Source of the DNA: JACMJP01 sp046160675
Lineage (GTDB): Bacteria > Bacteroidota > Bacteroidia > Chitinophagales > BACL12
Assembly (NCBI GenBank): GCA_046160675.1
Contig: JBJXHH010000087.1
Coordinates: 1 to 20,323, forward strand
DNA: 20,323 bases
Direction of reading: 5' to 3'
In this document: positions 7,859 to 16,121 of the stretch, one piece after another
How the letters are laid out: every line of letters begins with the position of its first letter
Position numbering within the stretch: the stretch's first letter is position 1
The notes under the pieces: generated by a model
Databases searched by the model: none
What the model was told of the DNA's origin: nothing
Seen by the model: only the letters and a program-made list of their open reading frames with translations
Made by a program: the position numbers and the translations under genes

Positions 7859-9151
7859 TTAGAAATCACTCATTGACCTACCCAGGAATGGCATCACACT
7901 TCGGAAACCAATGTAACACTTGGAAGTATCCTGGTAATCCCAATGGCGGCTACCCGTTTGAATATAATAACTCACATCTTTCCAAGATCCACCTCTCACT
8001 GTTTTGCGTTTCAGTGCTGGCAGGTCGCTGTCTTCTGCATCATATCTTATATCCGGGTTTTGATCATGAATAAACATATAGGCATTTTCGTAAAATGCAG
8101 TAGATGTCCATTCTGCAACGTTTCCGGCCATATTGTACAAGCCATAATCGTTTGGTGCGTATGAGTAAATGTTTACAGTATAATAACCTCCGTCTTCAGG
8201 GTAGTTTCCTCTGCCGGGTTTAAAGTTTGCCAGGAAACAACCTTTTGTATTACGTACATAAGGACCTCCCCATGGGTAAGGCACCTGATCCCTTCCGCCC
8301 CGTGCTGCATATTCCCATTCGCTTTCAGTAGGTAGGCGAAAATCATCAACAATCACTTCTTCATGCTGAATTCTCCACCAGTTCCAGAATCTTGTTCTCC
8401 AATGATTAAATGCTGTGGCCTGATGCCAGTTTACGCCTACTACCGGGTATTCATCAAAAGCCGGGTGATGAAAATACTGGCGAGTCATTGGTTCATTATA
8501 TGAATAACTATAATCATGAACCCAACATAACGTATCAGGATAAACCCTTACAGTTCTTTCATCTCTGAAATCGCTTGCATATTTGTCTCTTTCAGGGTTC
8601 AGCACCTTGCTAGCCGCATCTTTCCAGTGAATCCAATAGTAAGTATATGTTAACCTAAGTGGGTCAACTGTTCTATACCACATACTTTCGCCTGGCGGCA
8701 TTAGCATTTCTTCAAGCTTGGCTTTGTATTCCTCATCTTGCCAATCTACTTCTATTGACCAGTCAATAAGTGGTTGTTCTGTTTTCTCCTGACCTTCTTC
8801 AGGTTCAAGGTATAATCCTGCCAGAACATGGGCGATGGAGTCTCTTACCCAAAATACAAACTGGCGATATTCATTATTGGAAATTTCGGCGTCATCCATG
8901 TAAAATCCTTGGATAGAGATGGACTTTGAGCGCTGCCAGAGTGAGTTGTTCACATCTTGATCGCTTTGGCCAATGTGTAATGTACCTGATGGAATATAAA
9001 CCATTCCATAAGGGTTAATGGGTTCCCATTCTGGCCTGTCCTGAATTCCGAGTAATTGCCCCCTATAATCATCCCAAGATGATTTGCTACATCCTGAAAT
9101 AGCAAATGCAGTGGTGATAATTACTGCGGCTAATGGTAGTTTTCTATTCAT
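7859..9151 (-). CDS. gldK: T9SS / gliding motility lipoprotein GldK (PorK)
   Basis: Outer-membrane-anchored lipoprotein that forms the periplasmic ring of the type IX secretion system with GldN. The chosen ATG at 9151 gives 430 residues with a short basic start (MNRK), a hydrophobic stretch and a lipobox ending at Cys21 (AISGC). The frame stays open to a TTG at 9175, but that start would put 8 extra residues before the lipoprotein signal. The body is a formylglycine-generating-enzyme/sulfatase-modifying-factor fold, seen in GMVYIPSGTLHIG, LPTESEWEYAARGG, YNMAGNVAEWT and VRGGSWKDV through to GFRSV at the end. GldK uses this fold structurally, and no enzymatic role is implied. It lies downstream of porP with a 146-base gap that may hold its own promoter (TATTTTTA at 9182-9189). 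Confidence 0.95.
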   Translation of the reverse strand: MNRKLPLAAVIITTAFAISGCSKSSWDDYRGQLLGIQDRPEWEPINPYGMVYIPSGTLHIGQSDQDVNNSLWQRSKSISIQGFYMDDAEISNNEYRQFVFWVRDSIAHVLAGLYLEPEEGQEKTEQPLIDWSIEVDWQDEEYKAKLEEMLMPPGESMWYRTVDPLRLTYTYYWIHWKDAASKVLNPERDKYASDFRDERTVRVYPDTLCWVHDYSYSYNEPMTRQYFHHPAFDEYPVVGVNWHQATAFNHWRTRFWNWWRIQHEEVIVDDFRLPTESEWEYAARGGRDQVPYPWGGPYVRNTKGCFLANFKPGRGNYPEDGGYYTVNIYSYAPNDYGLYNMAGNVAEWTSTAFYENAYMFIHDQNPDIRYDAEDSDLPALKRKTVRGGSWKDVSYYIQTGSRHWDYQDTSKCYIGFRSVMPFLGRSMSDF

Positions 9152-9181
9152 ACTTGATGCGATGTTCAAAAACAATCCGGG

Positions 9182-9189
9182 TAAAAATA
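9182..9189 (-). promoter_or_regulatory. Weak candidate -7 element upstream of gldK
   Basis: On the minus strand this reads TATTTTTA, one base from TAnnTTTG, 30 bases before the gldK ATG at 9151. No clear -33 partner is seen. In AT-rich DNA such a match can occur by chance. Confidence 0.2.
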
Positions 9190-9218
9190 CTGGTTTTTTA
9201 ATAAATAATTCCTTGTGC

Positions 9219-9242
9219 AGTGTGAACTTTACGGGTCACACT
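9219..9242. repeat. Perfect inverted repeat in the porP-gldK gap
   Basis: AGTGTGA at 9219-9225 and TCACACT at 9236-9242 are exact reverse complements with a 10-base loop. The element sits between porP and gldK. It lacks an adjacent T-tract, so it is a poor intrinsic terminator. A protein-binding palindrome or an mRNA hairpin that partly uncouples porP from gldKLMN is possible. Confidence 0.35.
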
Positions 9243-9297
9243 ACTTTCAAATTTCCGGCAAAAATTAATAACTTTCCTGATAAACACAAATTCCTGT

Positions 9298-10287
9298 TCA
9301 ATAATAAAGGTATCTCAGGTTGTTAATCTCTTTGCCAGCTCTAGGCTTTTCTACAAAGATCTTGTAACGTAAAACTATTTCATGGGAACCAGCGCTTACT
9401 GTTTTTAGGCTAGAAAGTGTGATATCATAACTATAACTGATACCTAACTTTTTTGAAATATTCCACCCGCCAATAAGTGCTACTGCGTCGGTTTGTTCAT
9501 TTAGGTAGCTTCTTAACGATGATGCCACAAATATATTGTCTTTATAATCAATAATTGTATTGACATCTACCATACTTTCGGTGAGGTCTGTCTTATAAAG
9601 AACGCTGGGAGTTACCCCAAAATTGTCTCCTATTGAAATTTTATACCCCACTGTAACGTAACCTGCAGGATTATATTGTATTGTTGATGTATTTACAGAC
9701 GTATTAAAGGAAAAATAGTTGTTTAACAAATGTTCCCCGGATGCACCAAAATAAAGGTTTTCACCCTTAAACCAGATACCTGCGCCAGCATCAGGAATAA
9801 CTGACGACTCAAGGGTAACAGGAATATGGTCATCATTGTGATCTACATTGCCATCCTGATAACTTCCGTCAGGAGCCCTGAGCTTACTTCCATCGAGGGT
9901 TCTTTGTACTACACCACCATAAATTCCAAAACTCAGCGAGGATTCTTTAAACTGTTTCCGGTAGGCATATGAAAAGGTAGCCCCTGTAGTGGTCTGTTGC
10001 CCGGCTACATCATTTAAAATACTAAGCCCAATGCCACTGGAAATTTTATAAATAGGCATATGTGAAGTTAAAGATTGGGTTTGTGGGGCTCCGGGTATAC
10101 CCACCCACTGGTTGCGGGCATCTAAAGTAGTTACTATTGCCTGTTCATTGCCGGCTGCTGCCGGATTAAATTGTAGAGGGTTTAACATGTACTGAGTGAA
10201 CTGTGGTTCGTCCTGGGCAAATAAAGGAACTTGCACCGAAAACAGGACCATGGTCAAAAAAAATATTTTTAGTATATGTAAATGCAT
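9298..10287 (-). CDS. PorP/SprF family type IX secretion outer-membrane protein
   Basis: Predicted outer-membrane beta-barrel of the PorP/SprF family. In type IX systems these proteins are needed for secretion or for surface attachment of particular cargo such as adhesins. The protein has 329 residues. A signal peptide is visible, with cleavage likely after LFA (residues 22-24). Mature sequence begins with the diagnostic block PQFTQYMLNPLQFNPAAAG. Later strands alternate polar and hydrophobic residues, including YGGVVQRTLDGSKL and GGWNISKKLGISYSYDITLS, as expected for a barrel. The position directly upstream of gldKLMN in the same orientation matches the porP-porK-porL-porM-porN order known from Porphyromonas, so this copy is probably the core-machine PorP rather than a cargo-specific SprF paralogue. 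That assignment is inferred from context. Confidence 0.92.
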   Translation of the reverse strand: MHLHILKIFFLTMVLFSVQVPLFAQDEPQFTQYMLNPLQFNPAAAGNEQAIVTTLDARNQWVGIPGAPQTQSLTSHMPIYKISSGIGLSILNDVAGQQTTTGATFSYAYRKQFKESSLSFGIYGGVVQRTLDGSKLRAPDGSYQDGNVDHNDDHIPVTLESSVIPDAGAGIWFKGENLYFGASGEHLLNNYFSFNTSVNTSTIQYNPAGYVTVGYKISIGDNFGVTPSVLYKTDLTESMVDVNTIIDYKDNIFVASSLRSYLNEQTDAVALIGGWNISKKLGISYSYDITLSSLKTVSAGSHEIVLRYKIFVEKPRAGKEINNLRYLYY

Positions 10288-10322
10288 TAAATCATCCCTC
10301 TTAAACCCAAAAACGAAATATT

Positions 10323-10345
10323 CTTGTTAAAAGTATCCTAACAAG
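10323..10345. repeat. Perfect inverted repeat upstream of porP
   Basis: CTTGTTA at 10323-10329 and TAACAAG at 10339-10345, with a 9-base loop. It lies in the 65-base gap between the DUF255 gene and porP. On the minus strand it is followed, after a short AT spacer, by a T-rich stretch, so it may be a weak terminator of the DUF255 transcript. A regulatory palindrome for the T9SS block is an alternative. Confidence 0.4.
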
Positions 10346-10352
10346 GTGAAAA

Positions 10353-12452
10353 TTACTGCAAGTTGATTTCACTACAAAATGCTTGCAGCTGATTAACATA
10401 CTCTTCTTTTGAAATGACAGGCAACTGACAATTATAATTGCGGCAATTAAAGATGCGGGTAACATTTGGCTGAAAGCGTTCTTTTAGCAGAGGGTAATCT
10501 GATAGCTCTCCGTTTTCATCAAGCATAATTATCTGGTTGGGGTAATAAACCGAAAGTATTTCTAAAAGTTTTTTATTTGCTTCTCTTCCGCTAATTACAG
10601 TTTCAAGTATAGGGTGTGTATAGTGCAAACTCCCTGTGAGCCATGCACCAAAGGAGGTGGGGTAATTGATGATATTTCTTTTGAGTGATAAAAACATTGT
10701 ATCGGCTCTTTCGCTTAGTTTTTTATTTCCGGTTATGATAGCAAGTTTGTGTAAGTTAAAAAACTGAATGGCATTACCTGAAGGTGTGGCATGATCATAC
10801 ATTTCTTTGTTTCGCATCGGGATGTCAGCCTGATTTTTCTCTGTGAAGTAATAATGAATCTTATTCTCATCGGAAAAGTTTTCATTTACAAATTCATTCA
10901 AGGCAATTGCTTCTTCAATATACAATATGTTTCCCGTAATTTCATATACATCAAGCAGTGCTGCAATAAGAGATGCATAATCCTCCAGCATAGCCGGATA
11001 TTTTGTAATTCCATTTTTGTACGTATGAAAAAAATGAAAATTCTTATTAGGATTACTGAAAGATTTAAGGAGGAACTTAAGATTTTTTTCAGCAACTTTG
11101 ATATAAATATTATTCGCTGTTGCCCGGTAAGCGGATACAAATGCACTGCACATTAATGCATTCCAGCTTAAAATAATTTTATCATCCAGGGCGGGTTTTA
11201 TTCGTTTTTCCCGATAAAGAAAAAGTTTGTTTTTACAACTTTCAATTTTTGCCTTTTGTTCATCTTCCAGTTTCCCGAATTGCCCGTCAGTATTATGTAT
11301 CACTTCCTTGTATAAAATGTTTTTATGTTCCCAATTTCCTATTTCTTCTACATGAAAAACTTTGCAAAAAAAGGCGGCATCATCACCCAATATTTTTTCA
11401 ATCTCTTCTTTTTGCCAGGTATAAAACGTTCCCTCCTCTCCTTCCGAGTCAGCGTCGAAAGAACTGTAGAAGCCTCCCTCCTCAGTCAACATTTCTCTTA
11501 TAACAAAATCCAGTGTTTCTTTTACCATTCTTCTATACTCATCATCCCCAAACAGCATAAATGCCTCTGCATATAATTTCACTAACAGAGCATTATCGTA
11601 AAGCATTTTCTCAAAATGCGGCACTATCCATTTTTTATCTACACTATACCTTGCAAATCCGCCGCCGATATGGTCATAGATACCGCCATAAAACATTTTG
11701 TAAAGTGTGAGATGTATGAATTGTAACTCTTTTTCATTTTTTGTAAAGTAATTTTTCTTCAACATATACAATAAAGTCATTGCTGAAGGAAATTTAGGTG
11801 AATTACCAAAACCTCCATCTTCTGTGTCAAAATGTTCCGCAAGATTTTTATGAACAGTTTGAATTTCACTTTTAGACAAAATTTCAGTCTCTGCAATTTT
11901 GATTTGCAGATTTTGTATAAGAGAATCATCCATCTTTTGCAAATGCTGCATCATAAGCTCCGCCTGTTCTTCGGCTTTATCCCTTTCCCGGGAAAAAACT
12001 TCATGTACATACACAAGGACATCCGTCCAAGAAGGTTTGCCATAATAGGGTTTCAGAGGAAAATATGTTCCCCCTGTGAAAGGTTTGAGGTCGGGTGTAA
12101 GAAACATATTCAAAGGCCAACCACCTGAACCAGTTATGAGCTGACAAGCCTGCATATAAATATGATCAACATCGGGTCTTTCTTCTCGGTCAACTTTGAT
12201 ATTCACAAAAAATTTGTTCATGAACTCTGCCGTTTTCTCATCTTCAAAACTTTCATGTTCCATTACATGACACCAATGGCAGGCAGCATACCCGATGCTC
12301 ACAAGAATGGGTTTATCTTCTCGCTTAGCTTTTTCAAAAGCCTCTTTCCCCCAAACATGCCAATTTACAGGGTTATGCGCATGCTGAAGAAGGTAAGGAC
12401 TTGTTTCAGAAATCAGGTGATTTGTAAAGCGATGGGCTTTCATAAAAACCAT
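10353..12452 (-). CDS. DUF255 thioredoxin-fold protein (YyaL / spermatogenesis-associated protein 20 family)
   Basis: Cytoplasmic protein of 699 residues from the widespread YyaL/SPATA20 family. The biochemical role is not settled. The N-terminal domain (about 10-170) is a thioredoxin fold (DUF255) with the signature LISETSPYLLQHAHNPVNW at about 13-31 and a CHWC active-site-like motif at 58-61. It also has VKVDREERPD-like and GGWPLNMFLTPD segments. The rest resembles an (alpha/alpha)6 barrel of the glycosidase/epimerase type, with GGGFARYSVDKKWIVPHFEKM and LSWNALMCSAF blocks. There is no signal peptide. The ATG at 12452 was used; another in-frame ATG nine bases later (12443) is equally plausible. 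It lies 57 bases after hemD and 65 bases before porP. A shared transcript with hemD is possible because I see no terminator between them. Confidence 0.93.
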   Translation of the reverse strand: MVFMKAHRFTNHLISETSPYLLQHAHNPVNWHVWGKEAFEKAKREDKPILVSIGYAACHWCHVMEHESFEDEKTAEFMNKFFVNIKVDREERPDVDHIYMQACQLITGSGGWPLNMFLTPDLKPFTGGTYFPLKPYYGKPSWTDVLVYVHEVFSRERDKAEEQAELMMQHLQKMDDSLIQNLQIKIAETEILSKSEIQTVHKNLAEHFDTEDGGFGNSPKFPSAMTLLYMLKKNYFTKNEKELQFIHLTLYKMFYGGIYDHIGGGFARYSVDKKWIVPHFEKMLYDNALLVKLYAEAFMLFGDDEYRRMVKETLDFVIREMLTEEGGFYSSFDADSEGEEGTFYTWQKEEIEKILGDDAAFFCKVFHVEEIGNWEHKNILYKEVIHNTDGQFGKLEDEQKAKIESCKNKLFLYREKRIKPALDDKIILSWNALMCSAFVSAYRATANNIYIKVAEKNLKFLLKSFSNPNKNFHFFHTYKNGITKYPAMLEDYASLIAALLDVYEITGNILYIEEAIALNEFVNENFSDENKIHYYFTEKNQADIPMRNKEMYDHATPSGNAIQFFNLHKLAIITGNKKLSERADTMFLSLKRNIINYPTSFGAWLTGSLHYTHPILETVISGREANKKLLEILSVYYPNQIIMLDENGELSDYPLLKERFQPNVTRIFNCRNYNCQLPVISKEEYVNQLQAFCSEINLQ

Positions 12453-12509
12453 TTATAACTATTCCATTTCTTAACCTGGATTAGTGCATGTAAGGATGAT
12501 GTTATCACA

Positions 12510-13295
12510 TTATCTCCTCCTATTTGCTTTTGAGAGATATTGATCGATAGCCAGGATAATGGAAGGGGTTTCTGCAGTCGGGGCTTTTAGATCCACCCGT
12601 AGTTTATGCTCTTCCATCGCCTTGAGCGTATTCAGACCCATGCATCCGATGCGCAGTTCTCCCTGAACAAAATTTGGGAAATTTTTGAACAAGCTTTTCA
12701 CTCCGAGAGGAGTGAACAACACAATCATATCATACCCGATCTTTCCTTTCATGTCCGTAAGGTCTGAAGTAACACTTTCATACATGATGGTTTCGCTGAA
12801 ATTAGCCTGTTTTGTTTTTAGAAATTCTGTGTAAACATCTTTGTGATTGGGGGTGCAGGGAAACAATATTTTTTCGGTTGGAAGGTGTTTACTTAAGATA
12901 TCAAATAGTTCAATGTCTTTTCCAGTTTCCGCATAAAACACTTTGCGTTTTCTATACTGGATATACTTTTGTAAATACACAGCAACAGCTTCTGAAACGC
13001 AAAAATACTTTGTCATTTCAGGCATTTTAATTCTCAGTTCATCACATAACCTGAAAAAATGATCAATAGCAATGCGGTTTGTAAAAAGCACACTGGTAAA
13101 TTCGAGGATATTAATTCTTTGTTTGCGAAAATCTTTTGCAGGGATACCTTCTATTTTTATAAACTGCCTGAAATCAATTTTTACTTTGTATTTCTCGGCT
13201 AATTCAGCATAGGGGTTTTTCGGATTTTCAGGTACCGGCTGACTTACTAAAATTGATTTTACTTGTTTTATAGTGGGTTGTATAACTTGAGTCAT
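12510..13295 (-). CDS. hemD: Uroporphyrinogen-III synthase, Bacteroidota type
   Basis: Enzyme that closes hydroxymethylbilane with inversion of ring D to give uroporphyrinogen III, the branch point for haem, sirohaem and corrinoids. The protein is about 261 residues and soluble. HemD is poorly conserved. The assignment rests on the Bacteroidota-type blocks SILVSQPVPENPKNPYAELA near the N-terminus, FRQFIKIEGI, the domain-junction pattern VLFTNRIAIDHFF, KYFCVSEAVAVYLQKYIQYRK, and the C-terminal IVLFTPLGVKSLFKNFP followed by GCMGLNTLKAMEEH. I chose the ATG at 13295 because similarity begins shortly after it. A GTG at 13313 in the same frame overlaps the DUF4271 stop codon by four bases and is a real alternative. 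The gene is the last of a tightly packed three-gene group and is probably translationally coupled to it. Confidence 0.88.
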   Translation of the reverse strand: MTQVIQPTIKQVKSILVSQPVPENPKNPYAELAEKYKVKIDFRQFIKIEGIPAKDFRKQRINILEFTSVLFTNRIAIDHFFRLCDELRIKMPEMTKYFCVSEAVAVYLQKYIQYRKRKVFYAETGKDIELFDILSKHLPTEKILFPCTPNHKDVYTEFLKTKQANFSETIMYESVTSDLTDMKGKIGYDMIVLFTPLGVKSLFKNFPNFVQGELRIGCMGLNTLKAMEEHKLRVDLKAPTAETPSIILAIDQYLSKANRRR

Positions 13296-13309
13296 GCGTC
13301 TTACTTTTC

Positions 13310-14281
13310 TCACACAGCATACTCAGAAAACACTTTGAAAGCGATAAGCAGCGGTGCAATTTCAACGGCGCAAAAATACAACAAAAAATAAAGAATATGA
13401 AACTTCACAAAGCTTACACAAATGAAAATTCCTTTAATGAATCGGACCAAAAAAGTAAACCCAACCAAACTAAGTGATACGATTACAACCCAGTGTAGAA
13501 CAGAATCTTGTACACTTGCCATCAGGATAACACAAGGAAGTAAGCTTACAGCAAGGAGTTGGTAAAGGATGAGGGAATTAAACCGGAAAAATTGCAATGC
13601 AAAATCAAAATTGAAAACAATTTTCAAAAAAAAGTATACTATAGATTTGAGAATGTACATCACGGGAAAAACTGTGACACAAATTGCAATATTGAGAATT
13701 GTTTTTTCAAAAGGTAGTGTAATCTTGAAATAAACTGTTAGCTGATAAATGTAAACTCCTATGACTAGGATTGCGTTTATATAAAGCAATAAACTAAAAA
13801 TGTTAGGTGAAAACTCCCTGTCTCTGAAAATCTGTTGCCCCAGGTTCGTATTGAATAAAACAGTAAGATTTTCTCTAAGTTGTTTTGCATATTGATAACG
13901 AAGTAGCGCAAGGTATAAAAGCAATAAAAACAAAATTACAGGTAAAACAAAGTCCCTGCTTTTATTATGTTCTTGTAAAAGTTGTTTATTTTCTTCAATA
14001 CCTTGATTTGCTTGTGCCAAAGAATCAAAAAAAGTAGGGTTTGTCAAATTTTGTGAAACTGAAGATGAATCCAGAGTGTCAACCCGATTATCAAAAATTG
14101 TGGTTACAGATGAAGGTGTTATACGTTGGCGACCGGAAAATGAATCATTTTGCCTGGCAGGGCTATCCTCTACTCCAACGATTGGTTGAACAATCTCTCC
14201 TTGTATGTCGGAAGGAGAAACAGAATCTTGTGCAAAGAGTATCGCATTAACAAAAAATAAAAGCAACAGAAATCCTCTCAC
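13310..14281 (-). CDS. DUF4271 integral membrane protein
   Basis: Inner-membrane protein of 323 residues that I recognise as the DUF4271 family; its function is unknown. It has a signal-like hydrophobic start ending in LFAQ at about residue 18. A Ser/Thr/Gln-rich, probably periplasmic segment runs to about residue 108. About six membrane helices follow, beginning with FVLPVILFLLLLYLALLRY; later ones include LLLYINAILVIGVYIYQL, LNIAICVTVFPVMYIL and ILYFLLYFCAVEIAPLLIAF. The start is GTG. Its first G is the last base of the TAG stop of the upstream Omp85-like gene, and its own TGA overlaps the GTG at 13313 of the extended hemD frame. Such packing suggests coupled translation. Adjacency to hemD is common for this family by my recollection, but no pathway role is known. 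Confidence 0.82.
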   Translation of the reverse strand: MRGFLLLLFFVNAILFAQDSVSPSDIQGEIVQPIVGVEDSPARQNDSFSGRQRITPSSVTTIFDNRVDTLDSSSVSQNLTNPTFFDSLAQANQGIEENKQLLQEHNKSRDFVLPVILFLLLLYLALLRYQYAKQLRENLTVLFNTNLGQQIFRDREFSPNIFSLLLYINAILVIGVYIYQLTVYFKITLPFEKTILNIAICVTVFPVMYILKSIVYFFLKIVFNFDFALQFFRFNSLILYQLLAVSLLPCVILMASVQDSVLHWVVIVSLSLVGFTFLVRFIKGIFICVSFVKFHILYFLLYFCAVEIAPLLIAFKVFSEYAV

Positions 14282-16068
14282 TAAAAATAGTTTAAATACC
14301 CGAAGTGAATTTTTGCGTTGCGCAGTTGAACCGGGTTATCATTCTGCGTACCTAAAGCATAGTTCACTGCAAAAATACCTGCTTTTGTTTCAAATGTGAT
14401 TCCTGCTCCAAAACCAAACGGAAAGTCACTTGTCATGGGTTTTTTGCTATCATCCTGCGTATAAGCCTGGTCAAAGAAAATGCCTGCAAAAGAATTTTGC
14501 GATAACAGATATCGCAACTCAGTAGTGAATACATGATACTCTGAAACAAAGACGATTTGTTCATCAAAACCCCGTAATAAATTTATCCCGCCAATACGAT
14601 AAAGTTCGTTTGCGAATACTTGTTTATCAATTATTGCTGCACCAGAAATTTTAAATACGAGCGAAGTATTTTTTAAAACAGGCTGGAAGTAAGATGCATG
14701 ATATTGATAAGTGAGATGCAATGACTTTGTATCAATACTATCGTACAAGGTCGCAAAATCAAACTCTGGGTTTGTAGGGTCAAACAAAGAAGTGATAAGA
14801 CTATTTTGTTTAATGGTTTTTGTGCCTGCAGCGGCACTTACATAAATATCAAAACCTTTCCTGGGGTTATAGATGTAATCCAGTTTTTCCTGGTTGAAAG
14901 CAAGTCCATAGCTTACTGAGGATACATCTAAAGTTAACGGGAGGGTTTTAGCAATGAGGATTCCGGCAGTATCAATGGATAATACATCAGAATTATAAAA
15001 AGTTGAAAATGCTTTCACATAATTATTCCCGATGAACTGGTAAAATAATCCTGCTGAGGTTCTTCGTTCCAGGAAAGTTGAATCTTTTAAAAACAGATCA
15101 AAAGAGGCATCAATGCCGAGATTAATTAACGGCAAATAAGGATATGTAAATTTACTTTGCAATTCTTTCGTAGATAATTCAAGTTTCGAAAAATGAATAT
15201 CCAATAATTCACCAGCGTTAAAAACATTATTCAAACGCAAAGAGCCCTCCCCTGTGATAATCAGCCTACCGGTGATTTCATTGTTTGGCAAAACACCAAT
15301 AAGAAAATCAAATTTACTGGCGTTCTTTTTTTCCAGGTAACATAACAACATAGCTCGGTCACCCGAAAAAACAACCTGCGAAGGCCTTCGTACGGATGCA
15401 AAGAGGAGTTCCTGCAACCTTTCATCCAACTCTTTTACCAGTCTCTCATTATACAATTCTCCTTTGTGTATACCTGTGTATTGGTGTAAGTATGAATAAG
15501 AAAGCTGTAAATCCCCTTCAATACGAATCGAATCAAAATAGATAAGCCTGTTTCTTTCAAAAAGGATTACTGCCGTAATTGTGGAGTCAAAAATTTGTAC
15601 ACTGTCAAGTTGAACTGTAGCAAATGGATAGCCATGTTCTTCCGCAAAACTGAGCATGTCTTGCATCAGTGCAGAAACTTCATCAAACCTGAAAACTTCA
15701 TTTTTAAAATCTTTTTCCCTGAAATTTGTTTCGCTCAAAAAAATTTTATTATCATTTGCAATGGAGAGTTGTGCCCAGTAAAATTTCCTTCCCTTTTCAA
15801 ACAATACTTTTACTGTATCATTTTGTATGGTTTTTATGGAAAAGCCAGCAGCCAGGTATCCTGCATCATACAGGGAAAATAAAATTTCCTGCAGATAGTA
15901 TTCTCTTTCTTCTACAGATAGGAAAACATCCTGTTGCTTGAAATTTTTTGGAAAAATTTCCCCATCGTTAATAGGATTCAGAATTTCAAGAAAAACAGGA
16001 ACTTGTGCAAACAATGCAGAATTCAATAACAGCAGCGTAGCAACAATATGTACCTTTATGTTTTGCAA
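14281..16068 (-). CDS. Omp85-superfamily outer-membrane protein (BamA/TamA or FhaC-like)
   Basis: Predicted outer-membrane beta-barrel with N-terminal periplasmic POTRA-like region, 595 residues. The signal peptide spans residues 1-22 and ends LFAQ. Residues 23 to about 240 are compatible with POTRA-type folds (SIRIEGDLQLSYSYLHQYTGI is the clearest piece). The C-terminal barrel includes the L6 signature GGINLLRGFDEQ, a form of the Omp85 RGF motif, and ends in phenylalanine (FGYLNYF), as expected for a barrel recognised by the BAM machinery. The substrate is unknown; insertion or secretion of an outer-membrane or surface protein is inferred from the family only. The start is TTG at 16068, with no alternative ATG near. 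A perfect TAnnTTTG element at 16081-16088 lies 12 bases upstream and supports this start. It is the first gene of the group continuing into DUF4271 and hemD. Confidence 0.85.
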   Translation of the reverse strand: MQNIKVHIVATLLLLNSALFAQVPVFLEILNPINDGEIFPKNFKQQDVFLSVEEREYYLQEILFSLYDAGYLAAGFSIKTIQNDTVKVLFEKGRKFYWAQLSIANDNKIFLSETNFREKDFKNEVFRFDEVSALMQDMLSFAEEHGYPFATVQLDSVQIFDSTITAVILFERNRLIYFDSIRIEGDLQLSYSYLHQYTGIHKGELYNERLVKELDERLQELLFASVRRPSQVVFSGDRAMLLCYLEKKNASKFDFLIGVLPNNEITGRLIITGEGSLRLNNVFNAGELLDIHFSKLELSTKELQSKFTYPYLPLINLGIDASFDLFLKDSTFLERRTSAGLFYQFIGNNYVKAFSTFYNSDVLSIDTAGILIAKTLPLTLDVSSVSYGLAFNQEKLDYIYNPRKGFDIYVSAAAGTKTIKQNSLITSLFDPTNPEFDFATLYDSIDTKSLHLTYQYHASYFQPVLKNTSLVFKISGAAIIDKQVFANELYRIGGINLLRGFDEQIVFVSEYHVFTTELRYLLSQNSFAGIFFDQAYTQDDSKKPMTSDFPFGFGAGITFETKAGIFAVNYALGTQNDNPVQLRNAKIHFGYLNYF

Positions 16069-16080
16069 GAACCTTTTTTA

Positions 16081-16088
16081 CAAAAATA
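16081..16088 (-). promoter_or_regulatory. Putative -7 promoter element (TATTTTTG) of the Omp85-like gene
   Basis: On the minus strand this reads TATTTTTG, an exact match to TAnnTTTG, ending 12 bases before the TTG start at 16068. The spacing is like that seen for uvrC (11) and tlpA (13). A second candidate, TACTTTCG, is at 16104-16111. Both lie in the 53-base divergent region with hemW. Confidence 0.5.
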
Positions 16089-16109
16089 ACGAGACTTGAG
16101 CAGCGAAAG

Positions 16110-16117
16110 TATAATTG
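16110..16117 (+). promoter_or_regulatory. Weak candidate -7 element of hemW
   Basis: TATAATTG differs by one base from TAnnTTTG and ends 4 bases before the hemW ATG at 16122. Another candidate, TACCTTTA at 16051-16058, lies inside the start of the divergent gene. Neither has a clear -33 partner. Confidence 0.25.
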
Positions 16118-16121
16118 AATA

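Noticed and set aside
9152..9175. GldK start at TTG 9175
   Set aside because: It would place eight residues ahead of a normal lipoprotein signal peptide; ATG 9151 is better.
12505..12518. AGGAGG followed by ATG on the minus strand at the end of hemD
   Set aside because: The ATG is followed at once by TGA, and the purine run simply encodes the terminal arginines of HemD.
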